This document shows, piece after piece, positions 17,777-28,934 of a DNA stretch of 64,000 nucleotides (position 1 is the stretch's first letter; each line of letters begins with the position of its first letter). The position numbers and the translations under genes were made by a program. The stretch comes from Paucidesulfovibrio gracilis DSM 16080. Lineage in GTDB: Bacteria; Desulfobacterota; Desulfovibrionia; Desulfovibrionales; Desulfovibrionaceae. The notes beneath the pieces are model-generated. The model made no database searches and was not told the DNA's origin. It saw only the letters and a program-made list of their open reading frames with translations. The stretch lies in assembly GCF_900167125.1 (NCBI RefSeq), contig NZ_FUYC01000002.1, positions 359,106 to 423,105 of the forward strand. The letters are read 5' to 3'.

Positions 17777-18601
17777 TTAGTCTTCGGAGCAGCCTTCTCC
17801 GAGGGCCAGTCTTGCAAAGCCCTCGATGGTGATTCCGGTTCCTGAAAGCAGGTCTTTGACCGCTTTTTTGTCTTCCTTGATGAACGGCTGGTCCAGCAGG
17901 CAGACTTCTTTATAATACTTATTGATACGTCCGAGGACGATCTTTTCGGCGATCTGCTCGGGCTTGCCTTCTTCCATGGCCTGGGCTTTGTAGATTTCCT
18001 TTTCCTTGTCCAGCTTGTCCTGCGGGACTTGGTCGGAGCAAACACAAAGCGGGTTGGCCGCGGCCACCTGCATGGCGATGTCCTTGGCGAGCTGATCGTG
18101 TTCCCCGGCCTTGGCACCCTTGAGTGCGACCAGAACGCCGATTTTGCCGTTGGCATGTACGTAGCTGCCGACCAGGCCGTCCACGGACAGCGTGGCCAGA
18201 CGGCCGATTTGCAGGTTTTCGCCGATCTTGCTCACGAGCGGAGTCAGATCCTTGGCCGCATCGGAGAGGCTGTCGACGGACTCGGCCTTTTCCTTGGCCA
18301 CGTCAGCGGCCAGTTTCTTGGCGAAGGCCACGAACTCTTCGTTCTTGGCGGCGAAGTCGGTCTCGCAGAGCAACTCGGCCAGGGCGGCGCTGGCACCGTC
18401 ATCGGCGACCCAAAGGCCGACGGTGCCTTCGGAGGTGGCGCGACCGGCTTTCTTGGCGGCCTTGGCCAGGCCTTTTTCACGAAGATATACGACGGCCTGT
18501 TCGATGTCGCCGTCGGCTTCAACGAGGGCTTTCTTGCAATCCATCATGCCCGCGCCGGTCTGTTCGCGCAGGTCTTTCACCATAGCAGCGGTAATAGCCA
18601 T
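17777..18601 (-). CDS. tsf: translation elongation factor Ts
   Basis: 274 residues, AGGAGG before ATG. The N-terminal motif VKDLREQTGAGMMDCKKAL and the LCETDFAAKNEEF motif are diagnostic. It exchanges GDP on EF-Tu. It follows rpsB by 20 bases, and a terminator comes three bases after its stop. Confidence 0.97.
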   Translation of the reverse strand: MAITAAMVKDLREQTGAGMMDCKKALVEADGDIEQAVVYLREKGLAKAAKKAGRATSEGTVGLWVADDGASAALAELLCETDFAAKNEEFVAFAKKLAADVAKEKAESVDSLSDAAKDLTPLVSKIGENLQIGRLATLSVDGLVGSYVHANGKIGVLVALKGAKAGEHDQLAKDIAMQVAAANPLCVCSDQVPQDKLDKEKEIYKAQAMEEGKPEQIAEKIVLGRINKYYKEVCLLDQPFIKEDKKAVKDLLSGTGITIEGFARLALGEGCSED

Positions 18602-18621
18602 TGTAGCGTTCCTCCTGACCC

Positions 18622-19461
18622 TTATTCAGCAGTCTCAGCTTCGGGCTTGGCTTCTTCGGCCTTGTCCTCGGCTTTCTTTTCTTCGGGCTTTTCAGCCTTG
18701 GCTTCGGCTTTTTTCTCTTGCTTCTTGGCGGCTTCGGCCTTTTTCTCCTGCGCCTTGGCCTCGGCCTTGGCTTCGTCCAGGCGGGCGGAGCCTTCCATGC
18801 AGGCTTCGGCGACGTGGGTGGAGAAGAGTTTGATGGCGCGGATGGCGTCGTCGTTACCCGGGATGATGAAGTCAACCACATCCGGGTCGCAGTTGGAGTC
18901 GACAACGGCAACAACGGGGATGCCCAGCTTGCGGCATTCGGAAATGGCGATGTGCTCGCGCTTGGGGTCGATGACGAAGGCCGCGGCCGGCGGTTCGGTC
19001 ATGTCCTTGATGCCGCCGAGGGTATTATTCAGCTTTTCCACTTCGCGGCTCATGTGGACCACTTCCTTTTTGGGGAAGCGGTTGATGCTGCCGTCTTCGA
19101 ACATGGTCTCAAGTTTCTTGAGGCGGTCGATGCTGCGCTTGATGGTCTGGAAGTTGGTGAGCATGCCGCCCATCCAGCGGTGCGTGACGTAGAACATGCC
19201 GCTACGCTCGGCCTCGGCCTTGATGGCCTCCTGGGCCTGGCGCTTGGTGCCCACGAACAGGATCTTCCCGCCCTGAGCCACGGAATCGGCCACAAAGTCG
19301 TACGCCTTTGCGAACATCTTCACGGTCTGCTGCAGATCCATGATGTGGATGCCGTTGCGGGAGCCGAAGATGTAGGGGCGCATTTTGGGATTCCAGCGGC
19401 GGGTCTGGTGACCGAAATGCACGCCGGTTTCCAGCATTTGCTTCATCGTTACGTAAGCCAT
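18622..19461 (-). CDS. rpsB: 30S ribosomal protein S2
   Basis: 279 residues from ATG 19461, with AGGAGG nearby; an in-frame GTG 27 bases earlier has no site. Diagnostic: [29 protein letters not shown]. After residue about 230 comes a tail of some 48 residues made almost only of Ala, Lys and Glu, not part of the S2 fold and likely disordered. S2 sits on the back of the 30S subunit. First gene of the minus-strand translation/envelope series. Confidence 0.96.
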   Translation of the reverse strand: MAYVTMKQMLETGVHFGHQTRRWNPKMRPYIFGSRNGIHIMDLQQTVKMFAKAYDFVADSVAQGGKILFVGTKRQAQEAIKAEAERSGMFYVTHRWMGGMLTNFQTIKRSIDRLKKLETMFEDGSINRFPKKEVVHMSREVEKLNNTLGGIKDMTEPPAAAFVIDPKREHIAISECRKLGIPVVAVVDSNCDPDVVDFIIPGNDDAIRAIKLFSTHVAEACMEGSARLDEAKAEAKAQEKKAEAAKKQEKKAEAKAEKPEEKKAEDKAEEAKPEAETAE

Positions 19462-19649
19462 GAAAAACCTCCTGGGTTCGTCCTCCACCCCGGACTGTGA
19501 AACGGCCTATTTTGTTTGATTTTGGCCGCACCCAGAGACTGGAATCACGGGGTGTGTGTTTTTTAAGACGGGGTTCCTTACGATGGATCACCGAAAAAGG
19601 CAAGTCCAACGGAGCGCCGTCCGAAATAGAAAACCATCCGTGCGCGGAG

Positions 19650-21298
<1,649 letters not shown>

Positions 21299-21302
<4 letters not shown>

Positions 21303-22021
21303 TCGCTCTCCCGGCGAAGTTCAAGGTAGGCACGATTCATCTTCTGATACAGGTCGTCGCGGAATTTGTCACGGTCCTTCAAGGTGTAGGCGCTCGTGTC
21401 GATGGGGGGCAGGGCTTTGACCCGCACAACGGGTTTGGTATTCAGCTTCCAGGCACCCTTGGGCAGTACTTCCCCCATGCCGTGGATGACGACGGGGGCG
21501 ACAGGCAGACCGGTTTTCAGTGCCAGGATAATGCCTCCGGTCTTGAAGGATTGCAGCTGGGAACGATCCTCGGCCCGGGTGCCTTCGGGAAACACGATGG
21601 GCGAGACTCCTTTTTTGACGACTTTCACGGCATTTTCCACGCTTTTCATGGCAGCACGCCGGTTGGATCGGTCAATGGGGATGTGTTGCGCTCCCCACAT
21701 GGCCCAGCCGAATACGGGAACGTTCCAGAGACTTTGCTTGGCCAGAAAGCGGACGTGATAGTCGCGCAACAGCCAGTAGCCGAGCATGATGTCCAGCTGG
21801 CTTTGGTGGTTGAGCATGAAAACGTAGTGTCCGCCCGGCTCCAGGGCGGAAAGATCCACTTCATAGCGGACCCCCGTGAGCCAGGCCAGTTTGCTGGTCC
21901 AGGCGTACCCGAATTTTTCTCCCCACCGCCCCCGGTTTTTGGTGAACCCCATGAGACCCATGGCGCACGAATAATACACGGTGATGGGAAAGAATAAGAG
22001 ATAGAATAGAAATTTACGCAT
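21299..22021 (-). CDS. plsC: 1-acyl-sn-glycerol-3-phosphate acyltransferase
   Basis: 240 residues from ATG 22021, preceded by GAGGAG; longer readings have no site. The catalytic NHQSQLDIM motif (HX4D) and the FPEGTRAEDRS motif mark the family, after an N-terminal membrane segment. It acylates lysophosphatidate to phosphatidate, the substrate of CdsA. It overlaps rnj by four bases. Confidence 0.88.
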
Positions 22022-22130
22022 GTTTTGGGGACTCCTCAAAGGGCGCACGGTAGCGGAAAAGCCGTGAGCGGACAAGAGGCGGAATTGGGCGTGTGGCGTT
22101 CGGCAGTCCGCTTTGGTCACAAAAAAGGCC

Positions 22131-22164
22131 GGGTGGAATGGTTTCCGCCCGGCCCGGGTGTTTG
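22131..22164 (-). terminator. terminator of the EF-G-like gene
   Basis: On the minus strand GGCCGGGCGGAA pairs with TTCCACCCGGCC (one G-T type mismatch) around four bases and is followed by six T. Confidence 0.85.
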
Positions 22165-22189
22165 TGGTGGAACGTCCCTACGGTCTGGA

Positions 22190-24259
22190 TTACTCCGCGT
22201 CGGCCTCGGCTTGCGAGGCCTTGATGACCTGCTCGGAGACGTTGGGCGGGCATTCCTCGTAGTGATCGAATTCCATGGCGAAGGTTCCCTGGCCGCCGGT
22301 CATGGAGTTGAGGTCCGGGGCGTATTTGAGCACTTCGGCCATGGGGACGTGGGCCCGGATTTCCGTGATGCCTGCGTTGGAATCGGAACCAAGCACCTTG
22401 CCGCGACGGCCGGAAAGGTCGCCGATGACGTCGCCCATGAAGGAGTCGGGAACGGATACGCTGACGAGCATGATGGGTTCCAGCAGTTTGACTCCGGCCT
22501 TTTCGCAGGCTTTTTTGTATGCCAGTGACCCGGCTACCTTGAAGGCCATCTCCGAGGAGTCCACCTTGTGGTAGGTGCCGTCGTAGAGGGTCACCTTGAA
22601 GTCGATGAGCGGATATCCGGCCAGGAACCCGCGTTGGGAGGCCTCCTGGATGCCCTTGTCCACGGCCGGGATAAACTGCCCGGGAATGGCGCCGCCCACG
22701 ATTTTGTTTTCAAATTCGTATCCGGATCCGGCAGCCAACGGTTCCATGTGAATCCAGCAGTCACCAAACTGACCGCGTCCGCCGGATTGCTTCTTGTGGC
22801 GGCCCTGAATTTCCGTGGCTTTCCCTTTGAGGGTTTCGCGGTAGGGAACCTTGGGCGTCTTGAGCACGATCTGCACCTTGGAGCGACGCTTGGCCCGTTC
22901 TGCCGAGATTTCAATGTGGTTCTGGCCCATGCCTGAAAGCAGGGTGTCCCCGGTTTCCTCGTCGCGGGCCAGGGACAGGGTGATGTCCTCGTCGAGCAGT
23001 TTGGAAACCGCGGCGTAGACCTTGTCCTCGTCGCCTTTTTCGGCCGGGGCCAGGGCATAGGTGATGAGCTGGGGTGCAAGCTCCGGCGGCTGGAGTTCGA
23101 ACTCGCCTTTTTCCGGTACCAGGGTGTCGCCCGTGCGGGTGGCCTTGAGTTTGCTCAGGGTCACGATGGCGCCCGGTCCCATGGGATCCTTGGTTTGCTT
23201 TTGTTCCTTGCCTTCCATGAGCAGCAGCTGCCCCACGCGCTCCTTTTCATCGCGAGTGGCGTTTTGCAGGGCGGAGTCCGCGTTCAGCGTACCGGAGAGC
23301 ACGCGCACCACGGTGAGCTGACCGGCAAAGGGGTCGGCCAGGGTCTTGAACACGAATGCGGCCAGCGGCTCGTCCGGCGAGCTTTTGCGGACGGATTCAT
23401 CCTTGCCGGTCCAGTCTGCATGGTCCAAAGGCGAGGGAAGCAGATCCTGAACCGTGTCCAGAAGCATGTCCGCGCCTTTGTTTTCCAGAGCGGCTCCCAC
23501 CACCACGGGGACCAGTTCACCGGAAACGACGCCGGTTTTCAGCCCCTGGATGAGTTGTTCGTGGGTGAGTTCGCCTTCTTCAAAATACGTTTCCATGAGC
23601 TGTTCGTCGGACTCGGCCACGTTTTCGATCATGGTCTCGCGCATGGTTTCGATTTCGTCGGCCATGTCCGCAGGGATGTCGCCGGGAGTGGCGTTGCCGT
23701 CGTCGTCGAACAACAAGGCCTTGTTGGCGAGCATGTCCACCACGCCCTTGAAGTCTTCCCTGGCGCCGATGGGATGGTAGAGCAGCACGGGCTTGATGCC
23801 GAGCATGTCGCTTAATCCGGCGAACGCCGTATCAAAGTCGGCGCGGTCGCGGTCCATTTTGTTGATGAAGACCACGGCGGGCAGTCCGGCTTTTTGGATT
23901 TCGGACCAAACCTTGCGGGTATGGGGCTTTACGCCGTCCACCGCGTCAATGACGAGCACGGTGCTGTCTGCGGCGGTGAGCAGGTAGCTGAGGTCACCGC
24001 TGAAGTTGGCGTCGCCCGGAGCATCGATCAGGAAGTGCTGGTTCTTGTTCCACTTGTAGCTGGCGAAACCAGGCTGGATGGACCCGCGGCGCTTGATTTC
24101 CTCGGGTTCGTAATCCAGGGCGGTAGTGCCCTCCTCGATTTTGCCCAGCCGGTTGATGATTCCGGTTTTGAAGAGCAACATTTCAGCCACGGAGGTTTTT
24201 CCGCAGCCGCCATGTCCAACCAATGCATACGTTCTCTGGTTCTTCAATGCGTCAGACAT
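22190..24259 (-). CDS. EF-G-like translational GTPase paralogue (EF-G2 type)
   Basis: 689 residues from ATG 24259, with GGAG at proper spacing. P-loop GHGGCGKT (15-22), switch motif DAPGD (79-83), NKMD (133-136), then EF-G domains II-V including the GGRGQFGD region of domain IV. In true EF-G the switch motif reads DTPGH and the His supports GTP hydrolysis; here it is Asp83. Such paralogues occur beside the true EF-G in many bacteria and some lack ribosome-stimulated GTPase. The gene stands alone, with its own terminator and promoter, not in a str operon. A translation-recovery role is possible but not shown. Confidence 0.85.
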   Translation of the reverse strand: MSDALKNQRTYALVGHGGCGKTSVAEMLLFKTGIINRLGKIEEGTTALDYEPEEIKRRGSIQPGFASYKWNKNQHFLIDAPGDANFSGDLSYLLTAADSTVLVIDAVDGVKPHTRKVWSEIQKAGLPAVVFINKMDRDRADFDTAFAGLSDMLGIKPVLLYHPIGAREDFKGVVDMLANKALLFDDDGNATPGDIPADMADEIETMRETMIENVAESDEQLMETYFEEGELTHEQLIQGLKTGVVSGELVPVVVGAALENKGADMLLDTVQDLLPSPLDHADWTGKDESVRKSSPDEPLAAFVFKTLADPFAGQLTVVRVLSGTLNADSALQNATRDEKERVGQLLLMEGKEQKQTKDPMGPGAIVTLSKLKATRTGDTLVPEKGEFELQPPELAPQLITYALAPAEKGDEDKVYAAVSKLLDEDITLSLARDEETGDTLLSGMGQNHIEISAERAKRRSKVQIVLKTPKVPYRETLKGKATEIQGRHKKQSGGRGQFGDCWIHMEPLAAGSGYEFENKIVGGAIPGQFIPAVDKGIQEASQRGFLAGYPLIDFKVTLYDGTYHKVDSSEMAFKVAGSLAYKKACEKAGVKLLEPIMLVSVSVPDSFMGDVIGDLSGRRGKVLGSDSNAGITEIRAHVPMAEVLKYAPDLNSMTGGQGTFAMEFDHYEECPPNVSEQVIKASQAEADAE

Positions 24260-24597
24260 TCCCAACTCCATTCCACTCAGGTTTTGTCGAGCGGTGGCCG
24301 CAAGTTACGACCCGCCGCGAACGAGCAGCAGTTTTTTAAGGGTTTAGACCTATAGGAATAGCAGCCGCATCTTGTCAAGGGGGGCTTCGCGCTTGGTTTG
24401 GTATCTAAGCAGTTGATCTGTGATGCAAAATAGACCAGTGCAATGCAATCAACGCTTGTGAAAAAAAGGGTAAACTGTGCAGTCTGAAAAACAGGTGCAG
24501 GGTAAGAGGCTGTTCTTGCGGTTGCGGGAAAAGAATGCTCTGCGTTGCGTGCATGTTCGTTTTGTGGTTAGCTCTGGACCAATCAAGGAGTCTTGTC
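24260..24597. other. intergenic region between divergent genes
   Basis: 338 bases without a convincing gene. It contains a good minus-strand promoter for the EF-G-like gene and an AT-rich stretch around 24410-24500. No clear plus-strand promoter, hairpin or RNA gene stands out. Confidence 0.5.
24349..24378 (-). promoter_or_regulatory. sigma-70 promoter for the EF-G-like gene
   Basis: On the minus strand a perfect -35 TTGACA (24378-24373) is followed after 18 bases by TATAGG (24354-24349). The start would give a leader of about 85 bases. Confidence 0.6.
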
Positions 24598-25068
24598 ATG
24601 CCGTTGCCGGACTATCAGGAGCGCGTGGAGCGCATGCAGCGCGGGTTGGGGCGCGCCGTTCAAAAAGATGTAACGCTTCTGAACATCCCGGGCCGGTCCT
24701 TGGCCTGTAAGATTGATCCGCTGTATTATCTGGCGGTCCAGCCCTTGTTTGATCAGGCTTTGGAACGCTGGGCCGGGTTGCCGCCCGGTGCTGCCGCCGA
24801 TACGCTGGTACGCACCGGAATCTATGTGACCCGACCGCCAAAACGCGAGCATGTCCTGCCTTTGAACGTGACCTGGGGGAACAGGTTCCTCCGCATTCAG
24901 GCCACTTTCGTGGACGCGGATTTTGTCGATAAGGCGCTGAAGATGTATTCCGGCGCACGTCGTGGAGTCGATGTCTCGGAATTGCGCATCGACCATGCGG
25001 ATCGCGAACAAGTGGAACGGCTGTTCCAAAACAAAACCGCTCCCGGCGGTGTTGCCTTTGCGGGGTGA
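24598..25068 (+). CDS. hypothetical protein
   Basis: 156 residues. The ATG at 24598 has AAGGAG seven bases upstream; the longer reading from 24535 lacks a site. No family is recognised. The sequence looks like a folded soluble protein: a helical N-terminus with alternating charge, a central strand-rich part (LVRTGIYVTRPP, LNVTWGNRFLRIQATF) and a helical end. There are only two Cys-free stretches of note and no signal peptide or membrane segment. It is monocistronic and converges on another unknown gene, with two hairpins between. Confidence 0.6.
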   Translation: MPLPDYQERVERMQRGLGRAVQKDVTLLNIPGRSLACKIDPLYYLAVQPLFDQALERWAGLPPGAAADTLVRTGIYVTRPPKREHVLPLNVTWGNRFLRIQATFVDADFVDKALKMYSGARRGVDVSELRIDHADREQVERLFQNKTAPGGVAFAG

Positions 25069-25129
25069 GAAAACCAGGAAGGCATGCCTTGGGTGGCAAG
25101 GTGGATTCGGCGCTGGCGCGTGGTCGTAT

Positions 25130-25205
25130 TGCCGCGAACTTCGGGAGCAGCCTTCCCGAAATTCGCGGCAGACCACGGGCCTGGGGCTAATAACGATGTT
25201 AGCCC
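25130..25205. repeat. two hairpins between convergent unknown genes
   Basis: TGCCGCGAA-C-TTCGGGA (25130-25146) pairs with TCCCGAA-A-TTCGCGGCA (25154-25170): 16 base pairs with one mismatch. A second hairpin follows, GGGCTAA (25184-25190) with TTAGCCC (25199-25205). Neither has a T run. They lie where two genes converge and may act as 3'-end or factor-dependent terminator elements. Confidence 0.7.
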
Positions 25206-25211
25206 ATGGAA

Positions 25212-25733
25212 TTAGTTCTGTTTTACTTTGCTGTTCGGGCAGGTGTCCGAGAGGAAGCAGATGGAGCAGCCGCCTTTGTAGGGCATGTGGGTGAACACGG
25301 CGTACTGGTGGTCCAGGGTGCCTTCCGCGTTCCAGTGCAGCCCCAGGGATTCGAACGTATCCTGCACGGCGGCGCCCGGCTTGGGCAGGGGGGCGCATTG
25401 GCCCTGGTCCAGTTCCGGGATGAGGTGCCGGGCCGCGGTCATGACCATGGTGATGGCCAGGTTATGGAAGCTCATGCCCAGGGAGGGGGAATCCTGCCAG
25501 ATTCCTTCCACTTCGTTGTCCACGTCTTTGGTGAGCCAGAGCAGCAGGTAGGCGTTGCCGCCTTGGGGGTTCACCAGTTTTTTCGCGTTGAGCTGCTGTT
25601 TCCAGCGCTCCCAGCGCGGGGCCATTTCTTCCATGAGATCCTGTTCAATGCGTGTTTCCTGGCTGATTTCGGAATAGAGCCAGATATCAAATTCAGGGTT
25701 TACGTCCAGTGTTTCCACGTTCAGCTGGGCCAT
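25212..25733 (-). CDS. hypothetical protein with C-terminal cysteines
   Basis: 173 residues from ATG 25733, preceded by GGAGG at eight bases. Not recognised. It is a soluble, Trp-rich protein (WLYSEIS, WERWKQQL, LLLWLTK) with a long helix and a C-terminal cluster CSICFLSDTC that could bind a metal or form a disulfide. A further Cys lies in GQCAPLP. It is divergent from the CLC carrier gene and convergent with the other unknown gene. Confidence 0.6.
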   Translation of the reverse strand: MAQLNVETLDVNPEFDIWLYSEISQETRIEQDLMEEMAPRWERWKQQLNAKKLVNPQGGNAYLLLWLTKDVDNEVEGIWQDSPSLGMSFHNLAITMVMTAARHLIPELDQGQCAPLPKPGAAVQDTFESLGLHWNAEGTLDHQYAVFTHMPYKGGCSICFLSDTCPNSKVKQN

Positions 25734-25897
25734 GTTTGCGTCCTCCAATGCTCGGGGGGATAAAATGCTCGTGGACCCATACCCGCTTTCCTGGCGCGGC
25801 TCAAGCGTCCTGCTTTCGGTTCACAGTCCGCCGTATCCTTGATATGTTTCACAAGATATGGAGAGTCCTGAACGCCAAATTTGAGGGAGTTGTGTCC

Positions 25898-27661
25898 ATG
25901 CGAGGGGCGAACCGACTTGTCGCGTTTTTGACCACGCTGCCTGCCCGGAACCGTGAACTGGCCAACTTGTTGTTGGCGGTGCTTATTGGCGTACTGGCTG
26001 GGTATGGTGCTTTGTTGTTCCGCTACGTGCTCATGTCCATGCAATGGCTGTTTTATCAGCACGGTGAGGACGTGCTGACCTGGATACACACCGTACCATG
26101 GTGGATGAAAATCGCTTTGCCTGCGGGCGGAGGATTGGCCGTGGGGTTGATCGTGCATTTTTTTGCGCGGGAAGCCAAAGGACACGGCGTACCCGAGGTC
26201 ATGGAGGCGGTGGTGCTCCGTCAGGGGCAGATTCGCAAGCGTGTAGCTCTGGCCAAGATCGTGGCCTCGGCCATTACTATTGGTTCCGGCGGTTCCGTGG
26301 GACGGGAGGGACCGATGGTGCAGATCGGCTCATCCATCGGTTCTTCGGTGGGACAGCTTTTCAAGGTACCCAGTCTGGATATGCGAACCATGGTGGGCTG
26401 CGGCGCGGCCGCTGGCATAGCGGCCACCTTTAACGCACCCATTGCCGGAGTACTGTTCGCTTTGGAAATCATTGTCGGGGATTTCGGACTGATGGCCTTT
26501 TCCCCGGTGGTGCTGGCCTCGGTGACGGCCACGACCATTTCCCGCTACTATCTCGGTGACCTGCCCGCGTTCGTTATTCCGGATTATTCCATTGTCTCAC
26601 TGTGGGAATATGCGTTCTATCCCGTGCTGGGCGTGTGTACGGCCATGGCTGCGCTATTGTTCATCAAGGTGCTGTACGCTTTTGAGGATGGATTCGAGGC
26701 CATGCGTATTCCGGGCTGGATCAAACCTGCCGTGGGGGGCGGCTTGTTGGGCGGAGTGATCATCTTTTTCCCGGAAACCTTTGGCGTGGGCTACGGGGCC
26801 ATGAACCTGTCCCTGACCAATCAGATGGCGGGATGGGCGTTGTTGGTGCTCGTGTTCGTCAAAATCCTGGCCACGTCCATTGTCCTGGGATCGGGGGGAT
26901 CGGGCGGTATTTTTGCTCCCTCCCTGTTCATGGGAGCCATGCTGGGGGGCGCGTTCGGCTGCGCGGTGAACGCGATTTTTCCGGCACTGACAGCCCAGCC
27001 CGGAGCATATGCCCTGGTGGGCATGGGAGCCATGGTGGCCGGAACCACCTACGCACCCATTACCGCCATTTTGATTCTTTTTGAAATGACGGGAAGCTAT
27101 TCCATCATATTGCCCTTGATGATCACGTGCATTCTGGCCACGATCATCAATTCCTCCGTGCGGCGCGGCTCCATCTACACCACCAAACTGTTGCGCCGGG
27201 GCATCGACATCCTGGCGGGTCGAGCCGGCAATGTGCTGGAGTCCTTGCTGGTCAGCGAGGTCATGGACCATCACATCCACACCGTGCCGGAATCCGCGTC
27301 TCTGGAGCGGATCATCTGGACCTTTAAGACGGAAAACGCGCCGTATCTGCATGTAATCAATGCGCAGGGCATGCTCACGGGGGTTATTTCCTTCCGCGAT
27401 TTGCGCGCCGTGCTCAACGAACCGGCCCTGCACCACTTGATCATCGCCAAGGATTTGGAAACGCCCCAACCAGTGGTCGTCACGCCCAGCGATACGTTGC
27501 AAACCGCTTCGAGGCGATTGGTGAACAAAGGGGTTTCCCAACTCCCGGTGGTGCGTTCTGTGGAGGAACCGTTCCCCCTGGGGACGCTTACCGAGTCCGC
27601 TGTGACGTCGGCCTATAACCAGGCTGTGGTGCGGCGGGCCATCATCCGTCAGGAGAATTGA
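25898..27661 (+). CDS. CLC-type chloride channel/transporter with CBS domains
   Basis: 587 residues from ATG 25898, which has GGGAG eight bases upstream; ATG 25844 has no site. About ten membrane helices. CLC signatures: GHGVPEV (95-101), GREGPMVQ with the gating Glu137, and GSGGSGGIFAPS. The second glutamate that relays protons in the E. coli exchanger (after LFALE, position 191) is Ile, so proton coupling may be lost or different. Two CBS motifs close the protein (about 450-575) and could bind nucleotides. First gene of a four-gene run with the glycosyltransferase and two acetyltransferases. Confidence 0.88.
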   Translation: MRGANRLVAFLTTLPARNRELANLLLAVLIGVLAGYGALLFRYVLMSMQWLFYQHGEDVLTWIHTVPWWMKIALPAGGGLAVGLIVHFFAREAKGHGVPEVMEAVVLRQGQIRKRVALAKIVASAITIGSGGSVGREGPMVQIGSSIGSSVGQLFKVPSLDMRTMVGCGAAAGIAATFNAPIAGVLFALEIIVGDFGLMAFSPVVLASVTATTISRYYLGDLPAFVIPDYSIVSLWEYAFYPVLGVCTAMAALLFIKVLYAFEDGFEAMRIPGWIKPAVGGGLLGGVIIFFPETFGVGYGAMNLSLTNQMAGWALLVLVFVKILATSIVLGSGGSGGIFAPSLFMGAMLGGAFGCAVNAIFPALTAQPGAYALVGMGAMVAGTTYAPITAILILFEMTGSYSIILPLMITCILATIINSSVRRGSIYTTKLLRRGIDILAGRAGNVLESLLVSEVMDHHIHTVPESASLERIIWTFKTENAPYLHVINAQGMLTGVISFRDLRAVLNEPALHHLIIAKDLETPQPVVVTPSDTLQTASRRLVNKGVSQLPVVRSVEEPFPLGTLTESAVTSAYNQAVVRRAIIRQEN

Positions 27662-27665
27662 CCCA

Positions 27666-28934
27666 ATGGACCTGTTGACCATTGTGGTTCCGGTGTACGG
27701 CCAGTGGGCATACACGCGGGATTGTCTGCGGAGTTTGCGACGCTGCACCCCGGGCCGTTTCTATCGGGTGGTGGTGGCGGACGGGGCGTCACCGGACGAG
27801 ACCGGAACCGAATGCGGACCGCTCCTTGCGGAATTGTTCGGTGATTTGGGCGAGCATCGCCGTTCCGCCCAGCGGTTGAGTTTTGCGGGAGCGTGCAATC
27901 TGGGCGCTGCGGGAGCTGCATCCGAATATCTTTTTTTTCTGAACAACGACACACTGCTGCTTCCGGGTTGGCTGGATCCGCTGATTGCGGCATTGCGGCG
28001 GGAATCCCGACCATGCGTGGCCGCGCCCCTATTGCTGTATCCCGAAATCCAAGACGTTCCGGATTGGCCGCTGGCGGGCCGGGTGCAACATGCGGGCATT
28101 GCGCTGGATCCGAACAAGCACCCTGTGCATCCGTTTCACGGGTTCCCGGCAGGTCACCCTGCGGTGCGCCGTCGCCGACGGCTTCAGGCCGTAAGCGGCG
28201 CGGCCATGCTGGTGCCGCGCCGATTGTTCGAAGACCTCGGCGGCTTTTATGAAGGCTTTCGAAATGGTTCCGAGGACTTGGATTTGTGCGCTTCAGTGCG
28301 GCGCCATGGCGGCCGATGCCTGTATGAGCCGCAAAGTGTGTTGTATCATTATAGCGGTGCCACGCCAGGGCGGTATGCACATGTGCGGGACAACGCGACC
28401 CTGCTCAACAAGCGTTGCCGTGACGCGTTTGTGCCGGATCTGCAGCGGCTGGCGGGGTCGCATGGATTTGTATTGGAATTGAACGAGTGGCTCGAGGTCG
28501 TGGTGCGGGAGCAGGCCGTGGAACAGGATGAAACAGTGGAGGATTCCTGTACGCAGGTGGGAGGGGATCCCCTGCGTGGTCTGTTTGCATTACTGGAGCG
28601 GCGTCCTTTGCTGGAATCAGCCTATGTGAAACTGGCAAACCGGCAAAGAGTGCTTGAGAAATATGGGGATGTGGCCCGAACGCTTCAGGTGCGAGCCTTC
28701 CTTTTTCCGGGATTTGCAGCGTTTCGTGCCGCGGGTGCGGCTTGTGCTCAGGTGCATGACCAGGTCGGCGTTTCCCGTTGGCGTGCGCGGGAACGGGCCG
28801 CACAAGAGCGCCTGGCTGATTTGCCGGGTTTGCTGGGTCAGGCCCGCGCCGCGTTGGATTGGTTTTCCGGGAATGGTCAAGATGAAATGAAAAATATGTA
28901 TTTTCAGTGGATTGAGAATGTCAAAAATAAATGA
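27666..28934 (+). CDS. glycosyltransferase family 2
   Basis: 422 residues, ATG preceded by AGGAG. GT-A fold markers: TIVVPVYG at the N-terminus, FLNNDTLLLPGW (a DxD-like metal site) and GGFYEGFRNGSEDLDLC, the usual acceptor-side motif. About 130 C-terminal residues are not recognised and are helical. The protein lacks membrane segments, so it probably works at the inner face of the membrane on envelope or surface glycan; donor and acceptor are unknown. Its 3' end overlaps the first acetyltransferase by 17 bases. Confidence 0.85.
   Translation: MDLLTIVVPVYGQWAYTRDCLRSLRRCTPGRFYRVVVADGASPDETGTECGPLLAELFGDLGEHRRSAQRLSFAGACNLGAAGAASEYLFFLNNDTLLLPGWLDPLIAALRRESRPCVAAPLLLYPEIQDVPDWPLAGRVQHAGIALDPNKHPVHPFHGFPAGHPAVRRRRRLQAVSGAAMLVPRRLFEDLGGFYEGFRNGSEDLDLCASVRRHGGRCLYEPQSVLYHYSGATPGRYAHVRDNATLLNKRCRDAFVPDLQRLAGSHGFVLELNEWLEVVVREQAVEQDETVEDSCTQVGGDPLRGLFALLERRPLLESAYVKLANRQRVLEKYGDVARTLQVRAFLFPGFAAFRAAGAACAQVHDQVGVSRWRARERAAQERLADLPGLLGQARAALDWFSGNGQDEMKNMYFQWIENVKNK

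Noticed and set aside
22190..24259. Canonical fusA
   Set aside because: The switch motif DAPGD and the lone gene context differ from true EF-G in the str operon.
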